From positions 124,001 through 188,000 of the forward strand of contig JABFGJ010000001.1 of NCBI GenBank assembly GCA_013112545.1: a stretch of 64,000 bases of DNA, read 5' to 3'. The position numbers and the translations under genes are program-made. The notes beneath the pieces were generated by a model. The model worked only from the letters and a program-made list of their open reading frames with translations, was not told the DNA's origin and did no database searches. Positions 1-9,700 of this stretch are shown here, one piece after another. Numbering within the stretch: the first letter of the stretch is position 1; every line of letters begins with the position of its first letter. The stretch is from Bacteroidota bacterium (GTDB lineage Bacteria; Bacteroidota; Bacteroidia; Flavobacteriales_E; Vicingaceae).

Positions 1-110
1 CCAAACAGTGCATTGGTTGTGGTAAACTGTGTTCCTGTCAATTGAATTCCATCTCCTGAATCTCCCGCAAACACTATAGTTACCTCATTTTTTTCTTCTA
101 CAATTTTCAT
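1..110 (-). CDS. 2-oxoacid:acceptor oxidoreductase subunit alpha (KorA-like), 5' end only
   Basis: The reverse strand from the ATG at 110 codes for 36 residues before the window ends. They include the stretch VTIVFAGDSGDGIQLTG, which is the typical start of the gamma domain fused to the N-terminus of the alpha subunit in 2-oxoglutarate/2-oxoacid:ferredoxin oxidoreductases of Bacteroidota. Such enzymes oxidise a 2-oxoacid with CoA and thiamine diphosphate and reduce ferredoxin. Only the N-terminus is visible, so the substrate cannot be judged. The gene is divergent from the FadL-like porin. The family call rests on one well conserved motif, GDSGDG. Confidence 0.72.
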   Translation of the reverse strand, partial: MKIVEEKNEVTIVFAGDSGDGIQLTGTQFTTTNALF

Positions 111-180
111 TATTCTTATCCGAAATTTTCAGTGGGTAAAGTTAATTAGTTATTCTCTAAACAAAGCACATTAAGAAGAG

Positions 181-211
181 TTGTATTTTCACAAAAAAAA
201 ATCTATTTTTA
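181..211 (+). promoter_or_regulatory. Predicted promoter of the FadL-like gene
   Basis: A TTG at 181-183 is followed 20 nt later by TATTTTTA at 204-211. This is one base off the Bacteroidota -7 consensus TAnnTTTG and has a usual -33/-7 spacing. Transcription would start near 218, giving a leader of about 20 nt. This is a prediction from sequence only. Confidence 0.4.
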
Positions 212-236
212 GCAGCTATTAAATTCAACTTTTATT

Positions 237-1490
237 ATGAAAAAAATCATACTCCCTCTATTAGGATTACTCCCGCTCTTGACTTTTGCAGGTGGTTTTC
301 AGGTTAACCTACAAGGCAACCAACAAACGGGCATGGGACACCTAGGAACAAGTTTCTATTTAGGAGCTTCTAGTGCCTATTTTAATCCAGCTATGTTAGG
401 GCATGGCGAAAGTAAAATCAGTGTAGAAGCAGGTGCAAATGGTATTACTTCTTATGTAATATACCAGAACCAAGAAACTGGGGCTACTGCTGAAACAGAC
501 AACCCTATGGGGACACCTTTTCATTTATATGGCTCTTACCGCATCAATGATCAAATAACGGCTGGTTTGGCTGTTTACACTCCATTTGGGAGTTCAGTTG
601 TTTGGGGAGATGATTGGGATGGAAAATATTTAATTCAAGACATTTCCTTAAGTGCTATCTTTATTCAACCTACTTTTTCTATAAAAGCAAGTGATAAAAT
701 TTCTGTTGGTTTAGGTTTAGTTTATGCGACAGGAGCATTCGAATTAAATCGTGCAATCGCATTTCAAAGTTCTCAAAGTGCTTATGGACAAACAAACTTG
801 AAAGGGAATGCTAGTGGTTTTGGCTATAATTTTGGATTTCATTACAAACCAACTGAAAAATTAAATGTTGGTGTTACTTATCGTTCTGGTATAAAAATGG
901 CTCTTAACGGTGGAGATGCAACTTTTACGGCACCTAAGTCAACAGCAACTAATTTGCCACCAACAAATAAATTTGACGCTGAGTTACCTTTACCAGGAAC
1001 CACAACAATTGGTTTAAGTTATGATGTATCCGAAAAATTAACTGTTGCTATTGAATACAGTAGAGTTGCATGGGATGTTTACCAATCACTTGATTTTGAT
1101 TTTGAAACAAATACCTCAGCTTTAAAAGACTCTAAAAATGCTAGAAAATATGAAGCATCTTCTATTTTCAGAGTTGGAGCTCAATACAAAGTGAATGAAA
1201 AAATAATTGCAAGAGCTGGTGCATATTACGATCAGTCTCCTGTGCAAGATGAATACTTCAATCCTGAGACACCAAACACAGACAACATTGGTTTGACTTG
1301 TGGTATTTCTTACGAAATTTCTGAGAAGCTATCAGTTGATGGTTCATTTTTATACATTGACGGACAAGAGAGAGAATCTTACTACACAGATCCAAATAAT
1401 AAAAGTGCTTCAGCAGGTGGACAAAATTTTGGAGGAAAATATAAAGCAAGAAGCTTTATTCCAGGAATTGGATTACGCTATAATTTTTAA
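237..1490 (+). CDS. OmpP1/FadL/TodX-family outer membrane transport protein
   Basis: The product has 417 residues and starts with a signal peptide (MKKIILPLLGLLPLLTFAGG), followed directly by GFQVNLQGNQQTGMGHLGT. That stretch is typical of the N-terminal plug of the FadL family. The rest is rich in alternating aromatic and polar beta strands and ends in LRYNF, with a terminal aromatic residue as in outer membrane barrels. FadL-type porins let hydrophobic substrates such as long-chain fatty acids pass the outer membrane. Length is normal for the family. The SGNH lipoprotein starts 19 nt downstream on the same strand, so the two are probably cotranscribed and may act together on lipids. The actual substrate is not known. 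Confidence 0.88.
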   Translation: MKKIILPLLGLLPLLTFAGGFQVNLQGNQQTGMGHLGTSFYLGASSAYFNPAMLGHGESKISVEAGANGITSYVIYQNQETGATAETDNPMGTPFHLYGSYRINDQITAGLAVYTPFGSSVVWGDDWDGKYLIQDISLSAIFIQPTFSIKASDKISVGLGLVYATGAFELNRAIAFQSSQSAYGQTNLKGNASGFGYNFGFHYKPTEKLNVGVTYRSGIKMALNGGDATFTAPKSTATNLPPTNKFDAELPLPGTTTIGLSYDVSEKLTVAIEYSRVAWDVYQSLDFDFETNTSALKDSKNARKYEASSIFRVGAQYKVNEKIIARAGAYYDQSPVQDEYFNPETPNTDNIGLTCGISYEISEKLSVDGSFLYIDGQERESYYTDPNNKSASAGGQNFGGKYKARSFIPGIGLRYNF

Positions 1491-1509
1491 GACTTAAAAA
1501 ATATTGAAC

Positions 1510-2934
1510 ATGAAAAATTTAAAAAATTTACTATATATCATTCCCTTAGGTCTTGCGGTTAGTTGTGCACCTGAGTTTGAAGATGAAATTACATTTACAA
1601 ATGGACAAGCCGACTTCACTACTTATGTAGCAGTTGGTAATTCATTAACAGCGGGTTTTCAAAGTTCTGCCCTTAGAAAGGTAAGACAAGAAAATAGTTT
1701 CCCTGCAATTTTAGCTGCACAATTTGCAGAAGTTGGTGGTGGCGCTTTTAAGCAACCCTTATTAGCTGATGGAGTTGGGATTGGCTCTTCTTTAAATGCA
1801 GAGTTAAAATTAGCCTATACAACGGATTGTAAAGGAAAAACAAGCATTGGCCCTGTTCCTTCCGCTGCTGCTGGACAAGCTGACCAATTTAGCCCAACTA
1901 CTTATATCGGAGCGAATGGACCTTATAATAATGTGGGTGTACCAGGTGCAAAAACATATCATTTAGTTGCATCAGGATATGGTAATCCTGCCAATATTGC
2001 AGCTGGACTTGCCAACCCATTTTATGCACGTTTTGCTAATCCTGCAAATTATGATGAATCTGTAGCTGCTGCTGTTGCAAGAACAAAACCGACATTCTTT
2101 ACCATGTGGATTGGCGCTAACGATGTGTTAGGTTATGGCTTACAAGGTGGTGAAGAGGGGTCGGATGTAATTACCGCTACTGCGACTTTTAATGCTACTT
2201 ATAACATGACTTTAGACTCACTATTAAAAAGTGGAGCAAAAGGTGTTTTAGCAAACATTCCAAACATTACTTCAGTTCCATATTTTAATGTAATTAGCAG
2301 AAATGGATTGGAGTTAGATGCTAATCAAGCAGCTCAATTAAATGCGGCTTACGCTCCTTATAATAGTGGAATAGATGCAGCTGTTGCAGGTTCTCTAATT
2401 ACTCCTGAGCAAGGGAATCGAAGAAAAATATCTTTTACAGCTGGTGCTAATAGATGGGTAATTACCGATGACAAATTAAATAGCATTCCAGGGTTACCAA
2501 AGAGTCGTCAAATGAGACATAATGAACATTTAATCATGGTTACTCCTCAAGATTCTTTAAAATGTGCTGGATGGGGTTCATCCAAAGGTATCCCAAGTAA
2601 TTATGTTTTAACATCTGATGAAGTCACTAAAATTAACACTGCTACGAATGAGTTTAATAATGTTATTAAAACTGCTGCAAGCAAACATAATTTAGGTTTC
2701 TTAGACGCTAATAAGTTAATGGCTGAAATGGAGTCAGGTTTAACTTATAATGGAGTTACTTACTCTGCCGATTTTGTTACTGGTGGCGCTTTCTCTTTAG
2801 ATGGTTTTCACCCAAGCACTAGAGGTTATGCAATTATCGCCAATGAATTTATTGATGTAATCAATGATAAATATGGTGCAAAAGTTAGAAAGATAGATCC
2901 AAATTCTTATGAAGGAATTTTGTTTCCTAACTAA
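1510..2934 (+). CDS. SGNH/GDSL-family hydrolase lipoprotein
   Basis: The ATG at 1510 is preferred over the in-frame TTG at 1504. It gives a 474-residue protein with a lipoprotein signal ending in GLAVSC (Cys19). Block I of the SGNH fold is VAVGNSLTAGF, where Asn replaces Asp of GDSL. WIGANDVLG matches block III, and DGFHPSTRGY near the C-terminus supplies the Asp/His pair of block V, so the Ser/Asp/His triad appears complete. The family includes lipases and esterases. The protein is probably anchored in the outer membrane. It follows the FadL-like porin, suggesting that esters are cleaved at the surface and products taken up by the porin; this coupling is inferred. A strong terminator follows. 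Confidence 0.85.
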   Translation: MKNLKNLLYIIPLGLAVSCAPEFEDEITFTNGQADFTTYVAVGNSLTAGFQSSALRKVRQENSFPAILAAQFAEVGGGAFKQPLLADGVGIGSSLNAELKLAYTTDCKGKTSIGPVPSAAAGQADQFSPTTYIGANGPYNNVGVPGAKTYHLVASGYGNPANIAAGLANPFYARFANPANYDESVAAAVARTKPTFFTMWIGANDVLGYGLQGGEEGSDVITATATFNATYNMTLDSLLKSGAKGVLANIPNITSVPYFNVISRNGLELDANQAAQLNAAYAPYNSGIDAAVAGSLITPEQGNRRKISFTAGANRWVITDDKLNSIPGLPKSRQMRHNEHLIMVTPQDSLKCAGWGSSKGIPSNYVLTSDEVTKINTATNEFNNVIKTAASKHNLGFLDANKLMAEMESGLTYNGVTYSADFVTGGAFSLDGFHPSTRGYAIIANEFIDVINDKYGAKVRKIDPNSYEGILFPN

Positions 2935-2958
2935 AACCTTATACAATTATATAACAAT

Positions 2959-2988
2959 AAAAAAGGCGAGCAATGCTCGCCTTTTTTT
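2959..2988. terminator. Bidirectional intrinsic terminator
   Basis: A 7-bp perfect stem GGCGAGC / GCTCGCC (2965-2971 / 2975-2981) has a 3-nt loop, six A upstream and seven T downstream. It lies between the convergent SGNH lipoprotein and gatC genes and can end both. Confidence 0.88.
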
Positions 2989-3010
2989 GTGCAACGTTTT
3001 TATAATACAC

Positions 3011-3304
3011 TCAGTTTCTTTCTATAACCTTAGGTACTTTTATAAAATCAGAATCTTTTTGAGGTGCGTTCTTAAGTGCTTCTTTCTGACTAATCTCTTG
3101 CTTTACAACGTCAGGTCGTAATGGAGTAGATTCATCCAACATATATACTAATGGTTCAACCCCATCAGTATTGACCTCACTCAGCTTGTCCACAAAATCA
3201 AGCATTTTGTTCATGTCGTTAGTAATCTCTTCTTTTTCTGCTTCATTAAACTCTAGTCGAGCTAATTCTGCAATTCGGTCCACTGTTTTTCTATCTACTC
3301 CCAT
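3011..3304 (-). CDS. gatC: Asp-tRNA(Asn)/Glu-tRNA(Gln) amidotransferase subunit C
   Basis: This 97-residue protein has the normal size and pattern of GatC. The N-terminal segment is TVDRIAELARLEFNEAEKE, the middle is MLDFVDKLSEVNTDGVEPL, and near the C-terminus are PLRPD and FIKVPKVIE. GatC stabilises the GatA-GatB amidotransferase, which converts Glu-tRNA(Gln) or Asp-tRNA(Asn) to the correct amide form in the cytoplasm. gatA and gatB are not in the window. The start overlaps the last 14 nt of plsC, so the two genes form an operon with plsC first. Confidence 0.92.
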   Translation of the reverse strand: MGVDRKTVDRIAELARLEFNEAEKEEITNDMNKMLDFVDKLSEVNTDGVEPLVYMLDESTPLRPDVVKQEISQKEALKNAPQKDSDFIKVPKVIERN

Positions 3305-4034
3305 CTAATAATTTGGATTGAATAATTTCTCTAGTTCTTTCGCGCAAAGTTATCAAATCTTGATAATCTTTTGAACTTGGCTCTATGGGTTTGTGAAAAT
3401 GAATTTCTGCAAGGCCTGGCCCACATTTGGAATCTATAGTCCAAGTATCTTGTAGCAAAAGGTAATTACGAGGAAAACTTATAGGTAAGATTGGAATTTT
3501 ATTTTCAATCGCCACTTTAAATGCGCCATTTTTAAAAGGTTTCATCACAGGAACTGTGTTTGAAATTGTTCCTTCTGGAAAAATAACCACACTACTGCCC
3601 TTTTCCATTTCTTGAATCGCCTTGTTTATAGCATTATGAGATGCTTTTGGATTTCCCCGATCGATTAAGATATTCATTCGTTTAAAATAAATATTAAATA
3701 AAGGAACACTGCCTAGTTCTTTCTTACCTAAAAAAACAAAATAACTTGAGATGCTAGCACTTAGCAATAAGATATCTAAATAAGAGCTGTGGTTAGAACA
3801 AATAATATAAGATCGGTTATCTTTGGGAAACTCACCAAATTCTATTCTTCGAATTCCAATAAGTAGCAATATAATTTTTGCTTGTAGGCGAACACATTTA
3901 AATCCAATGCTGAAATATTTCTCCTGCATTAAAACCACTAAAAAAATGGGATAAAATAAAATAATAGTAAATAAAACAATTAGAAAAAAGTAAGCTTTCC
4001 ATATATAACCGAGTATTCCTTTTATCATTTTCAT
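3291..4034 (-). CDS. 1-acyl-sn-glycerol-3-phosphate acyltransferase (PlsC family)
   Basis: The product has 247 residues. Hydrophobic segments at about 10-35 and 45-62 anchor it in the inner membrane. The catalytic HX4D motif is NHSSYLD (His82, Asp87) and the substrate-binding motif FPEGT is at about 152-156. PlsC enzymes acylate lysophosphatidic acid to phosphatidic acid in phospholipid synthesis. The start chosen is the ATG at 4034; a second ATG six nt later gives MIKGILG and is almost as plausible. A consensus -7 box (TATTTTTG on this strand, 4047-4040) ends 5 nt before the first ATG, which suggests a leaderless mRNA. gatC overlaps the 3' end. Confidence 0.88.
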   Translation of the reverse strand: MKMIKGILGYIWKAYFFLIVLFTIILFYPIFLVVLMQEKYFSIGFKCVRLQAKIILLLIGIRRIEFGEFPKDNRSYIICSNHSSYLDILLLSASISSYFVFLGKKELGSVPLFNIYFKRMNILIDRGNPKASHNAINKAIQEMEKGSSVVIFPEGTISNTVPVMKPFKNGAFKVAIENKIPILPISFPRNYLLLQDTWTIDSKCGPGLAEIHFHKPIEPSSKDYQDLITLRERTREIIQSKLLDGSR

Positions 4035-4039
4035 CGCTC

Positions 4040-4066
4040 CAAAAATAGGACAAATTTGTATTTTTG
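4040..4066. promoter_or_regulatory. Symmetric divergent promoter of plsC and trpS
   Basis: CAAAAATA at 4040-4047 and TATTTTTG at 4059-4066 form a perfect 8-bp inverted repeat. Read outward, each arm is a consensus TAnnTTTG -7 box, one facing plsC and one facing trpS. The 11-nt centre contains the palindrome CAAATTTG. The boxes end 5 nt before the plsC ATG and 4 nt before the trpS ATG. No clear -33 TTG is seen at the right distance on either side. Confidence 0.55.
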
Positions 4067-4070
4067 ATGC

Positions 4071-5057
4071 ATGGCAAGAATACTAACAGGAATACAAAGT
4101 TCGGGTAACAATGGAGAAGTTCATTTAGGTAATATTTTAGGTGCAATTCAACCTGGAATTGAATTATCTAAAAAAACTGAAAACGAAGCATTATTTTTTA
4201 TTGCAGACTTGCATTCTTTAACTACAGTTAAAGATGCAAAAACAAGAGAGGCCAATGTTTATGCAGTTGCTGCTGCTTGGTTAGCTTTCGGATTTGATAC
4301 GAATAAAAATGTTTTTTACCGTCAATCTGATGTACCTGAGGTTTGTGAGTTGGCTTGGTATTTAAGTTGCTTCACGCCTTATCCCATGTTGGCTAATGCC
4401 CATTCTTTTAAAGATAAAGCTGAGAATCTTTCCGATGTAAATGCAGGTTTGTTTAATTATCCAGTGCTTATGGCTTGCGATATTATTCTTTATGATGCTG
4501 AATTTGTTCCAGTAGGTAAAGATCAGAAACAGCATTTAGAAATAACCCGAGACATGGCCAGTTCATTTAACCATAAGTACGGAGAAACATTTGTGCTACC
4601 AGAACCTTTGATAGATGAACGAGTAATGGTGGTTCCTGGCACTGATGGAAGAAAAATGAGCAAATCTTATGACAATTACATCAACATTTTTTTGCCCGAC
4701 AAGCAATTACGCAAAGTGGTAATGAAAATTGAGACGGACAGTACGCCTATAGAAGAGCCAAAAAATCCTGAAACTTGCAATGTATTTGCTTTATACAGTC
4801 TTATCGCAAATGAAACTCAACTTGCAGAAATGCGAAAAAATTACTTGGGTGGAAACTATGGTTATGGTCATGCTAAACAAAGCCTATTTGAATTAATAAT
4901 ATCAAAATACAAAGAAGAACGAGAACGGTATTGGGCTTTGATGGAAAACAAAGAAGAAATAGATAAACTATTGGCGAATGGTGCTGAAAAGGCTTCAAGA
5001 ATAGCTCGCCCTGTATTAAATAAGGTTAGAGAGAAACTTGGATTCCGAATAAAATGA
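4071..5057 (+). CDS. trpS: Tryptophan--tRNA ligase
   Basis: The 328-residue product is of normal length for bacterial TrpRS, a class I synthetase charging tRNA(Trp) in the cytoplasm. The N-terminal GIQSSG and HLGN (about 18-21, equivalent to the HIGH motif) and the KMSKS motif in GRKMSKSYDNY (about 195-199) are present, as is the VGKDQKQHLEITRD segment that binds the substrate. The start is fixed by MARILTGIQ and by a -7 box ending 4 nt upstream, so the mRNA is probably leaderless. The stop overlaps the start of the next gene (ATGA). Confidence 0.95.
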   Translation: MARILTGIQSSGNNGEVHLGNILGAIQPGIELSKKTENEALFFIADLHSLTTVKDAKTREANVYAVAAAWLAFGFDTNKNVFYRQSDVPEVCELAWYLSCFTPYPMLANAHSFKDKAENLSDVNAGLFNYPVLMACDIILYDAEFVPVGKDQKQHLEITRDMASSFNHKYGETFVLPEPLIDERVMVVPGTDGRKMSKSYDNYINIFLPDKQLRKVVMKIETDSTPIEEPKNPETCNVFALYSLIANETQLAEMRKNYLGGNYGYGHAKQSLFELIISKYKEERERYWALMENKEEIDKLLANGAEKASRIARPVLNKVREKLGFRIK

Positions 5058-5452
5058 AACATTACCTCATCATCTTTTTAAGCTGTTTTTTCATTTCTTG
5101 TGATCCAGAAGAGAATGATTTAGGGCCAAATTTTATTGACCCAAATCCAAACGATGTAGAAATAAGAATTAAAAACAAAACGAGTTACCTTTTGGATAGC
5201 GTATATATTAATACTTCAGGTGGCGAGAGCTTATATGGAAATTTGAGTTTATTTGAAAGAAGCAGTTACAGCTCTTTTCGTTTTGCCTACCCTATTTTTA
5301 ACATCAAGTTTAAAGTTGCTGAAAAGAAATTCAGCTATACTCCTGCTAGTTATGATGGAGAAGAAAAAATAGCTAATGGGAAATACACCCTTGAAATTAG
5401 CGAAATTGACACTTCTGCTATTTCTTTTTCTTATTTCTTAAACGAAGATTAG
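5054..5452 (+). CDS. Small predicted lipoprotein of unknown function
   Basis: I do not recognise a family. The 132-residue product has a short lipoprotein signal with the lipobox FISC (Cys16), followed by an acidic, Pro/Asn-rich stretch and a beta-rich domain with many Tyr/Phe/Ser residues. It probably lies in the periplasm or outer membrane. The ATG overlaps the trpS stop codon (ATGA), so translation is likely coupled to trpS even though no functional link is apparent. Its stop codon overlaps the stop of the convergent amidohydrolase gene by 4 nt. Confidence 0.7.
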   Translation: MKHYLIIFLSCFFISCDPEENDLGPNFIDPNPNDVEIRIKNKTSYLLDSVYINTSGGESLYGNLSLFERSSYSSFRFAYPIFNIKFKVAEKKFSYTPASYDGEEKIANGKYTLEISEIDTSAISFSYFLNED

Positions 5453-6738
5453 TTCTCGTATTTCTTAGAGTATTTACGATAAAGTTGCTTTTGTGGGTTA
5501 TCTAAGTCTATTTTTTTCCCGTTTATAAAAGCAAAGATGATTTTGTTTGTACGCATGTCTAAAGCATCTCCTTCTGAAACAAATAAAGTAGCATTTTTGC
5601 CAACTTCTATGCTGCCAACCTGTTTGTCAACTCCAAGAATTTTAGCAGTATTCAAAGTTAACATAGCTATTGCTTTTTCGTACTCTAAACCATAAGCAAC
5701 TGCAGTGCCTGCATAAAAAGGTAAATTTCGTGTACCCATAGCTTCCATGCTTCCTGAATTTTGCAAAGCAACTAACAGTCCCGCTTTTTCTAATATCATG
5801 GGCAACTTATAAGACAGATGTATATCATCATCTTCATTTTTTGGCAAACTGTGAACTCGAGTCAGTAAAACTGGAATTTTTCGATCTGATAATAATTCAG
5901 GAACCAGCCATGCCTCATAACCGCCCACTATTACAACATTTAATTTGTATTTATCTAAAAGATATATAGCATCAGTAATTTCGTTTGCATCGTCAACATG
6001 CACATAAATATTAGCTTCTTGATTAAAGACTGCTCTCATCGATTCATATCGAATGTTTTTTTCTAAGTGAAAATCTAATTTTTGATACGCTAAAGCTTCC
6101 TCTAAGAATTGGCTTAGGTTGCTAAGCTTCTCTTGGTAATTCTTTTTCAACTCTTCAATCTTTTTCTTATCTGTTTCTCTAGGGTTTAAGCTATTCGGCC
6201 AATTCAAATGAATACCATCATCTTCTTTTAAGATGGCATCTTCCCAATTCCAGGCATCCAAGTTTACAATAGAAGAACTTCCAGAAATCAAGCCTCCTTT
6301 TGGTGTGATTTGAGCGAGTAATACCCCATTAGTTCTTACAGTTGATGTAATCTTAGATTCTGCATTATATGCTGTTATGCTACGAACATGAGGATTGAAT
6401 AAACCTACATCATCAAAATCTCGAGTGGCCCTAAGGGCATCAACTTCTACCAAGCCAAGTCTTGAGTTTGGCGCTATAAATCCAGGATAGATTTCTTTAC
6501 CCTTTAAATGAATAATGGTGTCGTAAGCTGTTGAGTCCATACGAATATCAAAAGCATCTAATACCATCTTTATTTTACCATTTTCAATTCCAATAGCAGC
6601 TCTCGGAATTACGGTGCCATTACCAACATGCACCTTAGCATCAATTAATAAAATTGATTTATTTTGTTTGCTTGCAGGGGTTTGAGAAGTAATATTTTCA
6701 CTCAAGACAAATAACATTAGTATTAAAAATATTCTCAT
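5449..6738 (-). CDS. Exported amidohydrolase-family protein with degenerate metal site
   Basis: The 429-residue product has a signal peptide and the outer beta-sandwich plus barrel pattern of the imidazolonepropionase-like amidohydrolase family. It shows GKEIYPGFIAPNSRLGL early, YVHVDDANEITDAI in the middle, and the C-terminal IGSIEVGKNATLFV. Active members carry HxH right after the PGFID-like turn; here this reads APNSRLG, so both His ligands are missing. The late catalytic Asp position reads LQNSGSMEAMG. An enzyme with the usual binuclear metal site is therefore unlikely, and a structural or binding partner role is more plausible. The start overlaps the stop of the 1011-residue gene by 4 nt, so the two are translationally coupled and may form a complex. 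Confidence 0.78.
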   Translation of the reverse strand: MRIFLILMLFVLSENITSQTPASKQNKSILLIDAKVHVGNGTVIPRAAIGIENGKIKMVLDAFDIRMDSTAYDTIIHLKGKEIYPGFIAPNSRLGLVEVDALRATRDFDDVGLFNPHVRSITAYNAESKITSTVRTNGVLLAQITPKGGLISGSSSIVNLDAWNWEDAILKEDDGIHLNWPNSLNPRETDKKKIEELKKNYQEKLSNLSQFLEEALAYQKLDFHLEKNIRYESMRAVFNQEANIYVHVDDANEITDAIYLLDKYKLNVVIVGGYEAWLVPELLSDRKIPVLLTRVHSLPKNEDDDIHLSYKLPMILEKAGLLVALQNSGSMEAMGTRNLPFYAGTAVAYGLEYEKAIAMLTLNTAKILGVDKQVGSIEVGKNATLFVSEGDALDMRTNKIIFAFINGKKIDLDNPQKQLYRKYSKKYEN

Positions 6739-9700
6739 AAGTCATTCAGCGTTTCACATTCATACAACAATTTTTCTTCTTTACTAATTTCTTGTTTGGG
6801 TTTGCCCTTCTTGTTTTCTAAAAGCATTAAATCGATGATTCGCTCTCGTTCTTTTAAATCTCTTACCTCTAGCTCTTTACTCTTTTGCAAATCAAAATAG
6901 AGTATTCCATCAATGTAAACTTGCTCAGCAATTGCATAAATAGACAATGGATTATGCGACCAAATCACAAGGTCTGCCACTTTACCTGCTTTTATACTTC
7001 CCAATCGATCATCTAAGTGAAGCATTTTTGCTGGGTTAAGTGTCACAAACTTCCAAGCTTCTACTTCGCTAACTCCACCGTATTTAACGGCTTTTGCAGC
7101 CTCTTGATTCAATCGACGACCCATTTCAGCGTCATCGGAGTTAAAGCCAGTTAAAACTCCTTGTTTATGCAGAATTGCGCCATTGTATGGTATAGCGTCA
7201 TTCACTTCAAATTTATAAGCCCACCAATCTGAAAAGGTACTTGCTGCAACACCATGTTTTTTCATTTTATCTGCTACTTTATACCCCTCCAAAATATGTG
7301 TAAATGTATTGACCCTAAATTTCATAGAATCGGCAACATGCATAAGCATATTAATTTCCGATTGAATATAAGAGTGACAAGTGATAAACCGATTGCTGTC
7401 TAATATTTCAGCTAAAGTATTTAACTCTAAATCATATCGTGGTGCAATTGCTTTTTTCTTGTCTTTTGCACTTTTTGCATTATACAATTGCCAATCGGCT
7501 TTATATTCTTTTGCTCTGTAGAATGCATCGTAAAAAACTTGTTCAACCCCCATTCTTGTTTGTGGAAACCTAACAGTATTATGATCTCCCCAATTGGATT
7601 GTTTCACATTTTCGCCCAATGCAAATTTTATAAAACCATCAACTCCTGCCACTTTCATGTCTTCAGGTGATTTTCCCCACCTAAGTTTAATGATGGCAGA
7701 TTGTCCACCAATTGGGTTTGCTGAACCATGCAACAATTGAGAAGTAGTTACACCTCCAGCCAATTGCCTATATATGTTAATATCATCCGAATTGACAACA
7801 TCGCCTATACTCACTTCAGCTGTAACAGCTTGCCCCGACTCGTTAACTCCTCTGCTAATAGCTATGTGAGAATGTTCGTCAATAATTCCTGAAGTTAGAT
7901 GCTTACCTTTTAGATCAATTTCTTGAACTTTATTTGCCAATTTAGGAAACATCACTTCCATGTTGATTTTATAACCCAACATCAAAATTTTTCCTTCATT
8001 TATTAAAAGGTCATAGTTTTTTACAATTCCATCCTTTTCGTTGGTCCAAATGGTGGCATTTCGAAACAAAAGTGCTTTTCCAGCTTTCGGAAAACTATCC
8101 GTTCCATAAGCCATGTTGGGAAAATTAATCGTTGGCATTATTCGAGGTTCTTTCACTTTAGCACTGTCAGATTGTTTTTCGAAATCAAGCTTTTTACGAA
8201 TTGCACCCCAACTCACCCATTCATTTTCAATCAGTGCTTTTCCAAACCAGATTCTGCTTTCGCGATCGTTTACAGAACCAATTAGTTCCATAGATTCATT
8301 CTTATCGTTTTGAAAATATAAATTAACCCGATTGCCTTGGAGCTTCACATTTAATTTTTTCTTTTCCGTTTCATTTTTTAATGCAATGGTCGATTTCAAA
8401 TGATTTAGTTCTCCCTTAATTTCTATATCGTATTGCAATGTTTTATTAATGTTTAGGCTGTAAACACCACGTATGTCAATTTCGGGCAATTCATTTATTA
8501 TATTCTGTTTTCCATCAACCCAATTTTCAAGTAATATACTTTTCGCAGTAAAAACTGTATCGGAAAAAATTAAAAAGTTTGCCAATTTGTTTTTTTCAAG
8601 CGAGCCTAATTCTTTTTCAATTCCTATAAAACTAGCCGGAATACTTGTTAAAGACTCAATGGCTTTTTTTCGGTTAAATCCATTTTCTATGGTTTTAGTT
8701 ATATTGCTGTAAAAGTCTTTTTCCGATTCTAAATCTTGGCTTGTAATTGTAAACGGAATGTATGCCTGTGCTAATAAACGCAAGTTAAAGGCTGCCATCT
8801 CCCATTCTTTTAACTTCGATAAGGGCAATTGTCGATTTAAGAATGGATCGCTGACATCATAAGCTATCGGGAAATTAATCGGCACAATCAGTCGCACACC
8901 AGTTTTTTGGATTTCTTTTATTCGTTTATATTCCTCTCCATTTCCTTTTATAATGAATGGAATATTGAACTCTTTGCCAATCTTTGCAGCTCTTAGAATC
9001 GAGAGTTCCGATTCTACATCAAAAAATTGAGGTAGTCCTTTGTAGTCATTTATAGCTTTTAAACTGGCATTAAAATCTGTTTTCAATGGATTTTCTTCAT
9101 ACCATTTTGCATCGTATAAAGTTTGTTTGATTAATGCAATTATTCCCATCAAAGATGAAGGATAGCTTTGTTGGGATGAACCCTTATAAAAAGAATAATG
9201 AAAACTTGCTTTTTCTTTAATCACCCTGCCTTTTTCTTGATCATCAAGATTTAGCAAAGATGATGTACCACGAATAATTCCATCCTTCTGATGAGTTAAG
9301 ATTGTTCCAAAACCCATTTTTCGATATTTCTCAGCCGCTTTTTGATCATATTGAAGTATTTCAAAGGCATTTACTTCCGGTTTTACCGCTTCATTCCAAT
9401 AATAGGGTCCAATTTTACTGCTTTCTATCTGAGGTTTACTAGAACGAGATTCAGCCTTTACTTTTGGAATAGAAAAATCTGCATGTAATTCAATAAAAGA
9501 AGGATATATAAATTTACCTTGTAAGTCAACGACAATGGTGTTTTTTGGCGCTTCAATTGTTTTAGATATTGCCTCAATCTTATTCTTTCGAATCAATAAT
9601 TGCCCATCTGACAAATAGGTGCCGTCAGCTTGGTAAATGTTTGCATTTTTAAATAAAGTATAATGGTTGCTGACATTTTTTGTTCCATTAACAGGCTTCC

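Noticed and set aside
1504-1509. TTG start for the SGNH lipoprotein
   Set aside because: The ATG at 1510 gives a better lipoprotein signal.
2909-3121. Short open frame across the terminator
   Set aside because: Spans the strong terminator at 2959-2988 and the 3' end of gatC on the other strand.
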